DNA of 64,000 nt from Gordonia sp. KTR9. GTDB taxonomy: Bacteria; Actinomycetota; Actinomycetes; Mycobacteriales; Mycobacteriaceae. The translations under genes and the position numbers were made by a program. Below are positions 1-9,140 of this stretch, one piece after another; position 1 is the stretch's first letter; every line of letters starts with the position of its first letter. The notes under the pieces were generated by a model, which was given only the letters and a program-made list of their open reading frames with translations, had not been told where the DNA came from and did no database searches. The stretch covers positions 3,906,001 to 3,970,000 of the forward strand of contig NC_018581.1 in the NCBI RefSeq assembly GCF_000143885.2, in the 5' to 3' direction.

Positions 1-2
1 CC

Positions 3-737
3 AGCAGCAGAATTCTCTTCGGCCGAGACCGCGCCGACTCCGGGATCTCGTTGACCGACGCGCTCGACGCCACCCGCACCGGCGACATCTGGCTCTTCCG
101 AGGCCATTCCGGGCCGGACCGGGCCATCCGCACCCTGACCAACGCGCCGGTCAACCATGTCGCGATGGCGGTGTGCATCGACGACCTGCCGCCGCTGCTC
201 TGGCACGCCGAACTCGGCGATCGGCTGACCGACGTGTGGACCGGGTCGAATCATCGCGGCGTTCAGCTACATGACGCGCGCGAAGCCGTGGAGCAGTGGA
301 TGATCCGCTACAAGCAGGCATGCTGGTTTCGCCAGCTCACCCCCGAGGCCACCCCGGATCAGGAGAACGCTCTGCTCAAGGTGATCGCCGAACTCGACGG
401 GACCCCGTTCCCGACGACCGCACGACTCGCCGGACGGTGGTTTCGCGGCCGGGTGCCCAACTCGACCGACCTCGTCCGGGGCATCCCCTACCTCGACCGC
501 AAGGTCCGTCAACGACGCGACGAACGGCAGCAGCGCCGCAGCCAGAAGACCGACGGCGTCGGACTCGAAGCCGCCTACTGCGCCGAGGTGGTCGCGATCA
601 CCTATCGCGAGATGGGCATCCTCGATGCCTCCAAGGACTCCAACTGGTTCGACCCCGGGCGATTCTGGAGCGGCGATCAACTTCCCCTCCATCCGCCCCA
701 CGAACTCAGCTCGGAGGTGGGGGTCCGCCTGGACTGA
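3..737 (+). CDS. Permuted papain-like (YiiX/NlpC-P60-like) protein, 5' end outside window
   Basis: The frame is open to the left edge of the window, so the gene probably begins upstream; the first possible start inside is a TTG at 51. The protein has an early NHVAMAV segment and a late AAYCAEVV segment. This His-before-Cys order is that of circularly permuted NlpC/P60 (YiiX-like) cysteine hydrolases, which act on lipids or peptides. The assignment rests on these two motifs only. It ends 11 bp before the converging urtE stop codon and is probably unrelated to the urea transporter. Confidence 0.6.
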   Translation, partial: SSRILFGRDRADSGISLTDALDATRTGDIWLFRGHSGPDRAIRTLTNAPVNHVAMAVCIDDLPPLLWHAELGDRLTDVWTGSNHRGVQLHDAREAVEQWMIRYKQACWFRQLTPEATPDQENALLKVIAELDGTPFPTTARLAGRWFRGRVPNSTDLVRGIPYLDRKVRQRRDERQQRRSQKTDGVGLEAAYCAEVVAITYREMGILDASKDSNWFDPGRFWSGDQLPLHPPHELSSEVGVRLD

Positions 738-748
738 CCGTCCGGCGA

Positions 749-1441
749 CTAGATCGTCATCGCCTCGCGCACAGCAGTCTCGGCAGCCGAGCCGCCGTCA
801 CCCGACGACGTGACGCGTCCGCTCTCCAGCACGTAGTACCGCTGCGCCGCCTCGAGTGCGAAACCGATGTGCTGTTCGACGAGGAGCACTCCCAGTCCGC
901 CACGCTGGGTGAGCGTGGTGATGGTCTGCTCGATCTCGGCGACGACCGAGGGCTGGATGCCCTCGGTCGGCTCGTCGAGGATCAGCATGCGAGGCTCGGT
1001 GATGAGCGCGCGAGCGATCGCCAGCTGCTGACGCTGTCCTCCGGACAACAGGCCGGCGCGTCGTCCCAGCAGTTCCGTGAGTGCCGGGAACATGTCCAGC
1101 ATCTCGGCGACCAGCTCCTTGCCGCGCTTGCGGCCGTCGGCCACGACCTGCAGATTCTCGGCGGTGGTGAGGTGCCCGAAACTCTGCTGGCCCTGCGGCA
1201 CATAGGCGATGCCGTGCCCCACCCGGGCGCTGGGGCGCGCCCGGGTGATGTCGACGCCGTCGAAGGTGATCGACCCCTTGGTCGTCTTGACGAGTCCGAC
1301 GGCCGCGCGCAGCAGGGTGGTCTTCCCGGCGCCGTTGTGTCCCATCACCGCGACGACGCCGTCGGTGGGTACCTCGATGTCGACCCCGTGGATCACCTCG
1401 GTACGACCGTAGCCCGCGTGGACTCCGGAGAGTTTCAGCAT
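749..1441 (-). CDS. urtE: Urea-type ABC transporter ATP-binding protein UrtE
   Basis: 230-aa branched-chain-amino-acid-type (LivF-like) ATPase, last gene of a five-gene minus-strand operon. Walker A is GHNGAGKTT, the signature is LSGGQRQQ and Walker B runs into LILDEPTEG. The EPTEGIQPS wording after Walker B is typical of UrtE. It should pair with UrtD to power the UrtB/UrtC permease. The start lies 3 bp after the urtD stop. No urease genes are present in the window, so urea or a short amide as substrate is inferred from family resemblance. Confidence 0.9.
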   Translation of the reverse strand: MLKLSGVHAGYGRTEVIHGVDIEVPTDGVVAVMGHNGAGKTTLLRAAVGLVKTTKGSITFDGVDITRARPSARVGHGIAYVPQGQQSFGHLTTAENLQVVADGRKRGKELVAEMLDMFPALTELLGRRAGLLSGGQRQQLAIARALITEPRMLILDEPTEGIQPSVVAEIEQTITTLTQRGGLGVLLVEQHIGFALEAAQRYYVLESGRVTSSGDGGSAAETAVREAMTI

Positions 1442-1444
1442 GAT

Positions 1445-2326
1445 TCAGCCCTTGTCCTGAGTCGATTGTGTGGGGGTGCCCGCCACGTCGGCGTCGGTCT
1501 CGGCGGCGATCTCCTCGAGTTCCTCGCCGCCGGCGGCGGTTCCGAGGTACACCTCCTGGACCTTCGGGTTCGCCTGGACCTCGGCCACCGTGCCCTCGGC
1601 GAGCACCCGGCCGCGGGCGAGCACCGTCACCGAGGTCGCGAAGGACCGCATGAAATCCATGTCGTGTTCGACGACCACCACGGTGCGTTCACCACCGATG
1701 CGGCGCAACAGGTTCCCGGTCTCCTCGCGCTCCTCATGGCTCATGCCGGCGACCGGCTCGTCCAGCAAGAGCACCGAGGCGTTCTGCACCAGCAACATCC
1801 CGATCTCCAGCCACTGTTTCTGGCCGTGCGCGAGCACGCCTGCCGGGGTGTCGGCGAGGTCCTGCAGACCGATGGTCTCCAGCGCCTCGGCTATCGAGTC
1901 GGGGATCTGCGTCGGCCGACGCCGCAGCATCGTCCACACCGAACGCCCGGCACCCGCCGCGATGTCGAGGTTCTGCAGCACACTCAGTTCCTCGAAGACG
2001 CTGGCGGTCTGGAAGGTCCGGCCGACACCGAGACGCGCGATCTGGTGCACCTTCTTGCCGACGAGTTCGACACCGGACTTCTGGATCGACCCGGTCGGCT
2101 TCACCAGACCGGTGATCGCGTCGATGATCGTGGTCTTCCCGGCACCGTTCGGTCCGATCAGGAACCGAAGGTCACCCTGCAGCAGGGTGAGGTCGACATC
2201 GGAGACCGCCTTGAATCCGTCGAACTCGACACTGAGACCGCGCACCTGGAGGTAGTCGCTGTCCATTCCGGCATTGCCGCCGGCGACCGGCAGGTGTTCG
2301 ACGACCGTCGATTCTGTCTCGGTCAT
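1445..2326 (-). CDS. urtD: Urea-type ABC transporter ATP-binding protein UrtD
   Basis: 293-aa LivG-like ATPase. Walker A is GPNGAGKTT and Walker B is LLLDEPVAGM, with the Met-Ser-His-Glu-Glu continuation seen in UrtD. An extra 25-30 residue N-terminal tail precedes the ABC domain, which begins near LQVRGLSVEF, and a C-terminal acidic/Thr-rich tail follows it. The start codon overlaps the urtC stop by 4 bp (ATGA), so translation is likely coupled. Confidence 0.9.
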   Translation of the reverse strand: MTETESTVVEHLPVAGGNAGMDSDYLQVRGLSVEFDGFKAVSDVDLTLLQGDLRFLIGPNGAGKTTIIDAITGLVKPTGSIQKSGVELVGKKVHQIARLGVGRTFQTASVFEELSVLQNLDIAAGAGRSVWTMLRRRPTQIPDSIAEALETIGLQDLADTPAGVLAHGQKQWLEIGMLLVQNASVLLLDEPVAGMSHEEREETGNLLRRIGGERTVVVVEHDMDFMRSFATSVTVLARGRVLAEGTVAEVQANPKVQEVYLGTAAGGEELEEIAAETDADVAGTPTQSTQDKG

Positions 2327-3435
2327 GACGACGCTCCTACCTTGCTGACGCTGTGCTCATCGATGTCACCGGTCGGGGTCGGGTCCGGCGTTCTTCTCCG
2401 ACGCCACTTGACCAGTGCTCCGAGCCCGGCCAGCCCGGCCGGGAAGAAGCCCACGACCACGATGAACAGGATGCCCTGGGCGTAGGTCCACCCGGACGGG
2501 AAACTCTCCGACAGACTCGTCTGCGCCCAGGCCACCGCGATGGCGCCGAGGACCGGACCGAGAAGCGTCGTGCGCCCACCGATCGCGACGCCGATCAGGA
2601 ACGCGATCGACGGCACGATCCCGACGTCCGCGGGCGAGATGATGCCGACGATGGGGACGAACATGGCACCCGCGATGCTGGCGAACAGCGCAGCGATGGC
2701 GTAGGCGACGACCTTGACGTTGGCCGGGTCGTAGCCGAGGAACCGGACGCGTTCCTCCTGGTCGCGGACGGCGACCAGCAGTTCGCCGTATCGGCTGTAC
2801 ATCAGCTGACGCGTGATGGCGACGACGGCGAGCAGGATGGCCGCGGTGATGAAGAACAGCAGCTGCCGATTCACCGGGTCGTTGAGCGCGAGACCGAAGA
2901 AACTGCGAAAGCGGTTGAGCCCGTTGCTGCCACCAGTGGTCTGCTGACCGATGAGCAGGATGGCGAAGGCCGCGGCCAGCGCCTGGGACAGGATCGCGAA
3001 ATACGCGCCCTTGACCCTCCGTTTGAACACACCGAGGCCCAGCAGGATCGCCAGGAACGTGGGAACCAGCAGGATGCCCAGGATCGTCACCAGGGGCGAG
3101 GCGAAGGGCTTCCAGTACCCGGGCAGCTCGGTGATCCCGGCGATCTGCATGAAGTCCGGCACGTCGTCGCCGCGGAGTTCGGCGTCGGAGATCTTCAGGT
3201 GCATCGCCATGATGTACGCACCCAGACCGAAGTACACGCCCTGGCCCAGGGTGAGCATGCCGCCGCGTCCCCACGCCAGGCCGATGCCGACCGCGACGAT
3301 GCCGAAGCACAGGAACTTGCCGAGCAGGTTGAGCCGGAAGTCCGACAAGACGGCCGGTGCGACCGCGAACAGCAGGATCGCGGCGAACCCGAACCCCGCC
3401 CAGACCTTCCAGGAACCGCTGAAATAGTCCTTCAC
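2323..3435 (-). CDS. urtC: Urea-type ABC transporter permease UrtC
   Basis: 370-aa LivM-like permease with about ten hydrophobic segments. The contiguous minus frame runs further upstream, but homology begins at the GTG at 3435 (protein begins VKDYFSGSWK). This GTG overlaps the urtB stop in a GTGA, so I chose it as start. The GRGGMLTLGQGVYFG and GGRTTLLGPVLGA segments are typical of UrtC. It forms the channel together with UrtB. Confidence 0.9.
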   Translation of the reverse strand: MKDYFSGSWKVWAGFGFAAILLFAVAPAVLSDFRLNLLGKFLCFGIVAVGIGLAWGRGGMLTLGQGVYFGLGAYIMAMHLKISDAELRGDDVPDFMQIAGITELPGYWKPFASPLVTILGILLVPTFLAILLGLGVFKRRVKGAYFAILSQALAAAFAILLIGQQTTGGSNGLNRFRSFFGLALNDPVNRQLLFFITAAILLAVVAITRQLMYSRYGELLVAVRDQEERVRFLGYDPANVKVVAYAIAALFASIAGAMFVPIVGIISPADVGIVPSIAFLIGVAIGGRTTLLGPVLGAIAVAWAQTSLSESFPSGWTYAQGILFIVVVGFFPAGLAGLGALVKWRRRRTPDPTPTGDIDEHSVSKVGASS

Positions 3436-4319
3436 ACAAGACTCCTCGACTGGACCGTGAAAAGACCCTGCGGCCGGATCTGCAGGAAGATCACGATGAT
3501 GACGAACACGGCGACCTTCGCCACCGACGCCGTCGTGTTGTATTCGATGAACGAGTTCAGGACACCGAGGGCGATGGCCGCGATGACCGCGCCCTTGATC
3601 TGGCCCAGACCGCCGATGACGACCACCAGGAATGCGTCGATGAGGTACGTCATCCCGGTGTTCGAACTGGTGGAGCCGATCAGAGTCAGCGCCACGCCCG
3701 CGACGCCGGCCAGTCCCGACCCGATGAAGAACGTCGTGATGTCGGTGCGACGGCTGGAGATCCCGCTCGTCTCGGCCAGATCGCGGTGCTGGACGACGGC
3801 ACGGATACGACGGCCCATCGGCGTGTACTTCATGGTGACCGCGATGGCGGTCACCGCCACGATCGCGAGCAGCATGATGAACAGACGCGTCTTGGGGACG
3901 ACCGCGCCGAGGATGTCGACGCCGCCGGACAACCACGACGGCGCGACCACGTCGACCGCCGGTGCGCCGAAGATGTCCCGGGCGAGTTGCTGGAGGATCA
4001 GTCCCACGCCGAAGGTGACGAGGAGCGTGTCCAAGGGTCGGTCGTACATACGCTTGATCAGGGTGACCTCGAGCAGGACCCCCATCAGCCCGCCGACCAG
4101 GAAGCCGATGACGAGCGAGACCAGTAGGGACACCCCGGCATCGGAGATCAGGTACTCCTGCACCGAGTAGGCGGTGTACGACCCGGCCATGATGAACGAC
4201 CCGTGGGCCATGTTGATCACGCCCATCTGCCCGAAGGTCAGAGACAGGCCGAGAGCTGCGAGGAGCAGAATCGAACCGAGACTGAGCCCGGTGAAGAGCT
4301 GTCCGATAACGGTTTCCAC
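3432..4319 (-). CDS. urtB: Urea-type ABC transporter permease UrtB
   Basis: 295-aa LivH-like permease. The N-terminal GLSLGSILLLAALGLSLTFG segment and the FGVGLILQQLARDIFG segment are typical of UrtB. It is hydrophobic throughout, with about eight predicted membrane spans. It is separated from urtA by a 100-bp gap holding a strong hairpin (4375-4410) and overlaps urtC by 4 bp. Confidence 0.9.
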   Translation of the reverse strand: METVIGQLFTGLSLGSILLLAALGLSLTFGQMGVINMAHGSFIMAGSYTAYSVQEYLISDAGVSLLVSLVIGFLVGGLMGVLLEVTLIKRMYDRPLDTLLVTFGVGLILQQLARDIFGAPAVDVVAPSWLSGGVDILGAVVPKTRLFIMLLAIVAVTAIAVTMKYTPMGRRIRAVVQHRDLAETSGISSRRTDITTFFIGSGLAGVAGVALTLIGSTSSNTGMTYLIDAFLVVVIGGLGQIKGAVIAAIALGVLNSFIEYNTTASVAKVAVFVIIVIFLQIRPQGLFTVQSRSLV

Positions 4320-4374
4320 GTGACTTTCCGTTCGTCGTCGGCGTGCGCCGCTTACTCCAGGGAGGGGCCGTACG

Positions 4375-4410
4375 CGACCCGTCCCACGTCTCGAGACGCG
4401 GGACGGGTCG
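4375..4410 (-). terminator. Strong intra-operon hairpin between urtA and urtB
   Basis: A perfect 11-bp inverted repeat, CGACCCGTCCC (4375-4385) and GGGACGGGTCG (4400-4410). Its 14-nt loop itself contains the palindrome CGTCTCGAGACG. It starts 9 nt after the urtA stop codon. There is no T-tract. A partial terminator or an mRNA-stabilising 3' stem would give more binding protein than permease, which is common in binding-protein operons; this role is inferred. Confidence 0.6.
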
Positions 4411-4419
4411 TCGACGGTG

Positions 4420-5733
4420 TCAGTTGCTCAGGCCCTCGGCCCACGGGTACGACTTCAGGTAGGGGTCCGGCTCGATCGGCTGACCCGAATCCCACACGCT
4501 GTAGATCAGTCCGTCGCCGCGGATCTCACCGATACGCGCGGTCTTGGTGATGTGATTGTTCTCGCCGTCGATCGTGACAAGTCCCTCCGGGGCGTCGAAA
4601 GTGACTCCACCCGCAGCCTTCTGGACGTCCGCGACCGCGAAGGACTGGGCCTTCTCGACCGTGTTCTTCCACAGGTACACCGAGACGTAGGCGGCCTCCA
4701 TCGGATCGGAGGTCGGCTTGTTGGCGCCGTAGGCGGCCTTGTAATCACGGACGAACGATGCGTTCGCCGGGTTGTCGACGGTCTGGTAGTAGTCCCACGC
4801 GACCAGCTGGCCCTCGATGTTGTCCACACCGATGCCGCCGACTTCCTCTTCGGCGATGGATACCGAGACGACGGGCATGGCCTGCGGGGTCAGTCCGACG
4901 TTCTTGTACTCGCGGAAGAACGCCACGTTGGAATCGCCGTTGAGAGTGTTGAACACGGCGTCGGCGTCGGCGGTACGGACCTTGTTGACGATGGTCGAGA
5001 AGTCCGTCGAGCCGAGCGGGGTGTAGTCCTCACCCTTGATCTCGATGCCGTTGGCCTCTGCGTATGCCTTGATGACCCGGTTGGCCGTCTGCGGGAACAC
5101 GTAGTCGCTACCCACCAGGTAGAGCGACTTGACGCCCTTTTCCTTCAGGTATTCGAGCGCGGGCACGATCTGCTGATTCGTGGTCGCACCGGTGTAGAAG
5201 ATGTTCGGAGACGATTCGAGTCCCTCGTACTGCACCGGGTAGTACAGCAGTGAGTTGTTGTCCTCGAAGACGGGCAGCATCGCCTTGCGGCTCGATGACG
5301 TCCAGCCGCCGAACACCGCTGCGACGCAGTCACTGGAGATCAGCTTCTCGGCTTTCTCCGCGAAGATCGTCGGCTCGGACGCGCCGTCCTCGCCGATGAG
5401 CTGAAGCTGCTTGCCCAGGACGCCGCCGTTGTCGTTGATCTGGTCGACGGCGAGTTTGATCGAGTCGCGAACGGTGACCTCGGAGATCGCCATCGTTCCC
5501 GACAGGGAGTTCAGCGACCCCACCTTGATGGTGCTCCCGGAGGTGTCGACACACGATTCGGCACTCGACGCCGATTCATCGCTGGCCGAGCTGCCACACG
5601 CGCTGAGGACCAGCGCCACCGCGGACAGGGCCGCGGGGACGAGAATGCCGTACCGCCGCCGGCGTGAGCGGGTGGTGGCGGGCGGCGGGGTGTCCGTCGG
5701 CGAAGAGCCGGACGGCAACGGAACAGACGGCAT
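4420..5733 (-). CDS. urtA: Urea-type ABC transporter substrate-binding lipoprotein UrtA
   Basis: 437-aa periplasmic-type binding protein with an N-terminal Arg-rich stretch, a hydrophobic segment and the lipobox LSAC (cleavage before Cys), so it should be anchored outside the membrane. The mature part reads as a urea/amide-type Peripla_BP_5 protein (for example [11 protein letters not shown] and [14 protein letters not shown]). I chose the ATG at 5733 because AAAGG lies 8 nt upstream of it; a GTG at 5751 in the same frame would add 6 residues. It is the first gene of the operon. Confidence 0.9.
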   Translation of the reverse strand: MPSVPLPSGSSPTDTPPPATTRSRRRRYGILVPAALSAVALVLSACGSSASDESASSAESCVDTSGSTIKVGSLNSLSGTMAISEVTVRDSIKLAVDQINDNGGVLGKQLQLIGEDGASEPTIFAEKAEKLISSDCVAAVFGGWTSSSRKAMLPVFEDNNSLLYYPVQYEGLESSPNIFYTGATTNQQIVPALEYLKEKGVKSLYLVGSDYVFPQTANRVIKAYAEANGIEIKGEDYTPLGSTDFSTIVNKVRTADADAVFNTLNGDSNVAFFREYKNVGLTPQAMPVVSVSIAEEEVGGIGVDNIEGQLVAWDYYQTVDNPANASFVRDYKAAYGANKPTSDPMEAAYVSVYLWKNTVEKAQSFAVADVQKAAGGVTFDAPEGLVTIDGENNHITKTARIGEIRGDGLIYSVWDSGQPIEPDPYLKSYPWAEGLSN

Positions 5734-5820
5734 CGGCGAAGCCTTTCTCACTACGTCTCAGGTCCACTCAGGTGGGGGCACGACGAACACGCGGCATGTC
5801 ACCGCATGACCCCCGATGAG

Positions 5821-5854
5821 ATACGCGCCGCAAGAAGCTTGCGATCTGGCGTAT
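5821..5854 (-). promoter_or_regulatory. Nested inverted repeat in the urtA leader
   Basis: Outer arms ATACGC (5821-5826) and GCGTAT (5849-5854) enclose inner arms CGCAAG (5829-5834) and CTTGCG (5838-5843). It lies about 90 nt upstream of the urtA start, where it could be a leader RNA stem or a protein-binding site. The role is inferred from position alone. Confidence 0.4.
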
Positions 5855-5878
5855 GGGGGGTAAACGTATTTTGACTTT

Positions 5879-5894
5879 GTTACGCCGGCGTGAC
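5879..5894. promoter_or_regulatory. Imperfect 16-bp palindrome upstream of the urt operon
   Basis: GTTACGCCGGCGTGAC matches its own reverse complement at 7 of 8 pairs. It sits beside an unusually AT-rich stretch (about 5860-5880) in otherwise GC-rich DNA, about 145 nt upstream of urtA. A nitrogen-regulator operator is a reasonable guess, but I could not fit it to a known GlnR or AmtR box. Confidence 0.35.
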
Positions 5895-6012
5895 GTGAGA
5901 TGAAATCGATGTTTCCGCTTCCGGATGCGTCACCGCGGCCGGGCGTCGCCGAATTCTGTTGCCTTCATTGATGATTCAGAGAGGTCCGGTTTGACACGAC
6001 GGCCCGCAGGCG

Positions 6013-7059
6013 CTAGTGGGCGAAGGATGCCTCGATCTCGGCGCGGGTACGCTCGGGGTCAGATCCGAGCTCATATCGGGGAAGGGTGTGCGGGACGGTG
6101 GTTCCCGGCGCCACACGGCGGCGCGCGGCCGCGAACTCGGGAGCCTCTCCCATCGTCAGATGCGCGGAGTTGATGATGCTCCACACCACGCTCCGCCGGG
6201 CGCGCCGCTCGATCGAATTGGGCGCCCGGTACATGATCAACTCCCTGGCCCAGCGAGGCATCGTGTCCCGGATCGCCCAGTCCACGGCCGCCTGGGCGGG
6301 GTTGCGCACATTCAACCCGGTCGCCATCGCATTGCCATGTGTCAGTGCGAGTTTCGGCAGATACTCCGTAAGACAGGCAAGGGTGTCGGCCTTGGTCGTG
6401 GGCAGGTCGGTACCACCGAGCGCATGACCGACCCGTACGAATTCCCGGTAATAGCAGTCGAGCTGGTCGCCACGCAGCGGCTGCGGGTGATAGATCTCGT
6501 GCGCGGTCGCGATACCCCAGACGACCGTCGCGTAGTTCCATCGCAACCAGGCCGGATCGTCGGCGTCGTAGGTCGCACCGTCGGGCCGGACGCCCTTGAT
6601 GGTGTGGTGCATCGCGCGCACCGTTCGGGCCAATCGCTCCGCCGACTCCGTCGAGCCGTATGCCGTCCCCATGAAGAAGGCCAGCGAGTGCCCGAGCCTG
6701 GTCATGGCGCCGTCGGGGTCGATGGACAGGGTCGGGGTACCGTCCTCGCGCCGCCGGACCAGTCGCGAGTGCTGCACGCCCATCCAGAAGATGCTCGGGT
6801 CCAGACGCTCGAGGTACGACGCGCACTGCAGGCCGAAGATCAGCGCGGGCGTGTGCGAGTGGACGTACCAGGTCGCGCTGTCCGGGCCGAACCAGCCCGG
6901 GTCCCCCGCGGGATTCTCGAAGTCCATCCCGCGGAAGAACTTCGCACGCACGTGGGCGTCGAACTTGCCGTTGAGCCAGGAACCGACGAACTCGTGCGGG
7001 AGCGGAACGGGTACCCAGTCGGTGGACGGCAACCGGAGAGGAGCCATGGACACAGTCAT
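6013..7059 (-). CDS. Oxygenase MpaB family protein (DUF2236)
   Basis: 348-aa protein of the DUF2236/MpaB family, which includes the heme-containing rubber oxygenase Lcp and the fungal MpaB. It keeps the family's His-rich helix (VRAMHHTIKG) and the following tryptophan-rich NYATVVWGIATAHE segment. No signal peptide is seen, so it is probably cytoplasmic, unlike Lcp. The divergent TetR gene 114 bp away is its likely regulator. The substrate cannot be told from sequence. Confidence 0.85.
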   Translation of the reverse strand: MTVSMAPLRLPSTDWVPVPLPHEFVGSWLNGKFDAHVRAKFFRGMDFENPAGDPGWFGPDSATWYVHSHTPALIFGLQCASYLERLDPSIFWMGVQHSRLVRRREDGTPTLSIDPDGAMTRLGHSLAFFMGTAYGSTESAERLARTVRAMHHTIKGVRPDGATYDADDPAWLRWNYATVVWGIATAHEIYHPQPLRGDQLDCYYREFVRVGHALGGTDLPTTKADTLACLTEYLPKLALTHGNAMATGLNVRNPAQAAVDWAIRDTMPRWARELIMYRAPNSIERRARRSVVWSIINSAHLTMGEAPEFAAARRRVAPGTTVPHTLPRYELGSDPERTRAEIEASFAH

Positions 7060-7130
7060 CGGAGACCTTCCGCTCGGGGCGACCTTTGGAGACGGTCGTG
7101 TCCAGACTAACTCTTTGGCTACGGGTGTGA

Positions 7131-7140
7131 CCAGATCTGG
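7131..7140. promoter_or_regulatory. Palindrome between divergent MpaB-type and TetR genes
   Basis: CCAGATCTGG, a perfect 10-bp palindrome 33 bp before the tetR start in the shared 114-bp intergenic region. It is a candidate operator for the TetR protein; this is inferred from position only. Confidence 0.3.
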
Positions 7141-7173
7141 CCCGGCCGGGTCACCGCCGACTATGGTGAGACG

Positions 7174-7779
7174 ATGTCCCTACCGACCCGCTGGGCTGGC
7201 GTGCCGCTCGCGGACCGGCGCGCAGAGCGTAGGTCCGACCTGATCGCGGCCGCCTTCGACATCTTCGGGGGCGGCGGCGCCGAGTCCGAACTGTCGGTCC
7301 GCTCGGTGTGTCGCCACTGCGGCTTCAACACCCGGTACTTCTATGAGAGCTTCACCGGCACCGACGAGCTGCTGGGCGCCGTGTACGACGCCACCGCCGC
7401 GGAACTCGGCACGGTGGTCGCCGCGGCGATGGGCGAGGCGGATCCCTCGGTCCGGTCGCGCACGCGCGCGGGAATCCGTGCGGTGCTGGGCCATGCCTCC
7501 TCGGATCCGCGTCGCGGCCGCGTGTTGTTCACCGCCGGGGTCACCAATCCTGTTCTTGCCCAACGGCGTGCCGTCACCCAGGCGATGCTCCGCGACATGG
7601 CGTTCGCCGAGGCCGACGCCCGGGACGCCGACCCGCTCACCAGTCGGGTCCGAGCCGCGATCTTCACCGGCGCGATGGCCGAACTGGTGCAGCAGTTCTT
7701 GGCCGGGAGCCTGGGCGACGATCTGGACCGCGTCGTCGACGAGGCGATGGCCACCCTGCTGCCCACCCGGATTCCGTAG
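7174..7779 (+). CDS. TetR family transcriptional regulator
   Basis: 201-aa protein with an N-terminal TetR helix-turn-helix (about residues 17-65). The recognition helix region reads SVRSVCRHCGFNTRYFYESF, matching the family's xxRYFY wording. The C-terminal ligand domain is not diagnostic. It is divergent from the MpaB-type oxygenase, so local repression of that gene and of itself is likely. GGTGAG just upstream supports the ATG at 7174. Confidence 0.85.
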   Translation: MSLPTRWAGVPLADRRAERRSDLIAAAFDIFGGGGAESELSVRSVCRHCGFNTRYFYESFTGTDELLGAVYDATAAELGTVVAAAMGEADPSVRSRTRAGIRAVLGHASSDPRRGRVLFTAGVTNPVLAQRRAVTQAMLRDMAFAEADARDADPLTSRVRAAIFTGAMAELVQQFLAGSLGDDLDRVVDEAMATLLPTRIP

Positions 7780-7808
7780 CGACAACGCGCGCCAAAAGCG
7801 CATTCCCG

Positions 7809-9086
7809 CTACCGAATCGCGGGTTCTAGGCGTTTCATGAGACCGCGGTCGAGGGCGCGGATCATGATGAGGCACCCGAGACCGGACAGCACGAGCCCGG
7901 TCGCGAAGACCGCCGGGAACCCGAACAGGTCACCGATGATCCCCGCGGCGAACCCGGCAGCGCCTTGTACGCCGACCACGGCGCAGGCGAACAGGGTGTA
8001 GTCGCTGCCCTCGTAACCCTTCTGGCACGCGTCCATCATCAGTGTGAAGACCGCGACAGTCGCCGCCCCACCCAGGATGTGCTCGGCGAGACTGGCGGTG
8101 ACCACGAGCCAGAAGCCGCCGACCCCCATCGACGCCACCAGATACAGACCGAGACTGAGCGTCTGGGTGACACCGCCGACGAGCAGCGCGTGCCGCCGGC
8201 CGTAGGTGTAGGCGAGCCACCCGCCGAGGGCTGCCCCGCCGAGGGCCCCGGCCGACGACAGCGCACCTTCGACGAGTGCGATCTGTCCCAGCGTGAGTCC
8301 GATGTCGGACATGAACGGCCCGACCAGTGCCGACGCCATCGAGTTGCCGAATTTGAACGCGCCGACGACGAGGATGAAACCGATCACGCCCGGGCGTCGG
8401 AGCCGCGACCACCACCCCGTCAGCAACAAACGCGGCGACACCGAAGTCGACGCCGACGGCACATCGCCGGCTCGCGGCCCGGGTTCACGCGCGAGAAACC
8501 ACACCCCGACGGTGACCGCGAACAGCAGCACCGACATCACGACGAAGAGGGCACGCCACCCGGCGAGTGAGAACAGCCAGAGCAGGCCGCCGCCCCCGGC
8601 GATCATGCCGATCCGGTAGGCGCCCACCTGGATTCCGTTGCCCAGACCACGCTGACGCGGCTCGAGCATCGACACGGCGAGGCCGTCGGTCGCGATGTCC
8701 TGCGTCGCCGAGAGCAGGTTGATGACCGCGATGCCCACCAGCAACCACACCAGGGTCCCGGACAGGTCGAGGCACGCCAGCACCAGCGCGACGACTGCCG
8801 ACGACAACTGCAGGGTCAGCAGCCATCTGCGCCGGGTTCCGTAGGCGTCGACGTAGGGCGCCCACAGGAACTTCAGGCCCCAGGGCGCGAACAGCAGTCC
8901 GTAGACGCTGATCTGGGTGAGCGAGTAACCCTCCTCGCGGAGGATGACGGGTATCGCCTGGCTGAAGAACCCATAGGGCAGACCCTGTGCGAAGTAGAGG
9001 ACTGTGAGCAACACGAGGGTGCCGACAGCGAGCCGACCGGAGCGCGGGGTCGACATGGACCGCGGACTCGACATGGGTGACATCAT
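7809..9086 (-). CDS. MFS transporter, AmpG/PAT-like
   Basis: 425-aa integral membrane protein with about twelve hydrophobic segments. The first span region (YFAQGLPYGFFSQAIPVIL) and the FAPWGLKFLWAPYVDAYG motif belong to the AmpG / peptide-acetyl-CoA transporter (PAT) branch of the MFS, whose members import muropeptides or move acetyl-CoA. A muropeptide role is plausible but unproven. It stands alone between convergent and co-directional unrelated genes. Several Met codons near the N-terminus leave the exact start uncertain by up to 11 residues. Confidence 0.8.
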   Translation of the reverse strand: MMSPMSSPRSMSTPRSGRLAVGTLVLLTVLYFAQGLPYGFFSQAIPVILREEGYSLTQISVYGLLFAPWGLKFLWAPYVDAYGTRRRWLLTLQLSSAVVALVLACLDLSGTLVWLLVGIAVINLLSATQDIATDGLAVSMLEPRQRGLGNGIQVGAYRIGMIAGGGGLLWLFSLAGWRALFVVMSVLLFAVTVGVWFLAREPGPRAGDVPSASTSVSPRLLLTGWWSRLRRPGVIGFILVVGAFKFGNSMASALVGPFMSDIGLTLGQIALVEGALSSAGALGGAALGGWLAYTYGRRHALLVGGVTQTLSLGLYLVASMGVGGFWLVVTASLAEHILGGAATVAVFTLMMDACQKGYEGSDYTLFACAVVGVQGAAGFAAGIIGDLFGFPAVFATGLVLSGLGCLIMIRALDRGLMKRLEPAIR

Positions 9087-9140
9087 GCCCCACGCGGCGT
9101 CGGCGGGTCGGCGCAGACGTGTTCGTGTGCGGGCGGCCGG

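Noticed and set aside
296..4170. Very long open frames on the plus strand opposite urtE to urtB
   Set aside because: They are Arg/Asp/His-rich with no family resemblance and lie opposite well-supported urt genes. Long antisense frames are a normal result of high third-position GC.
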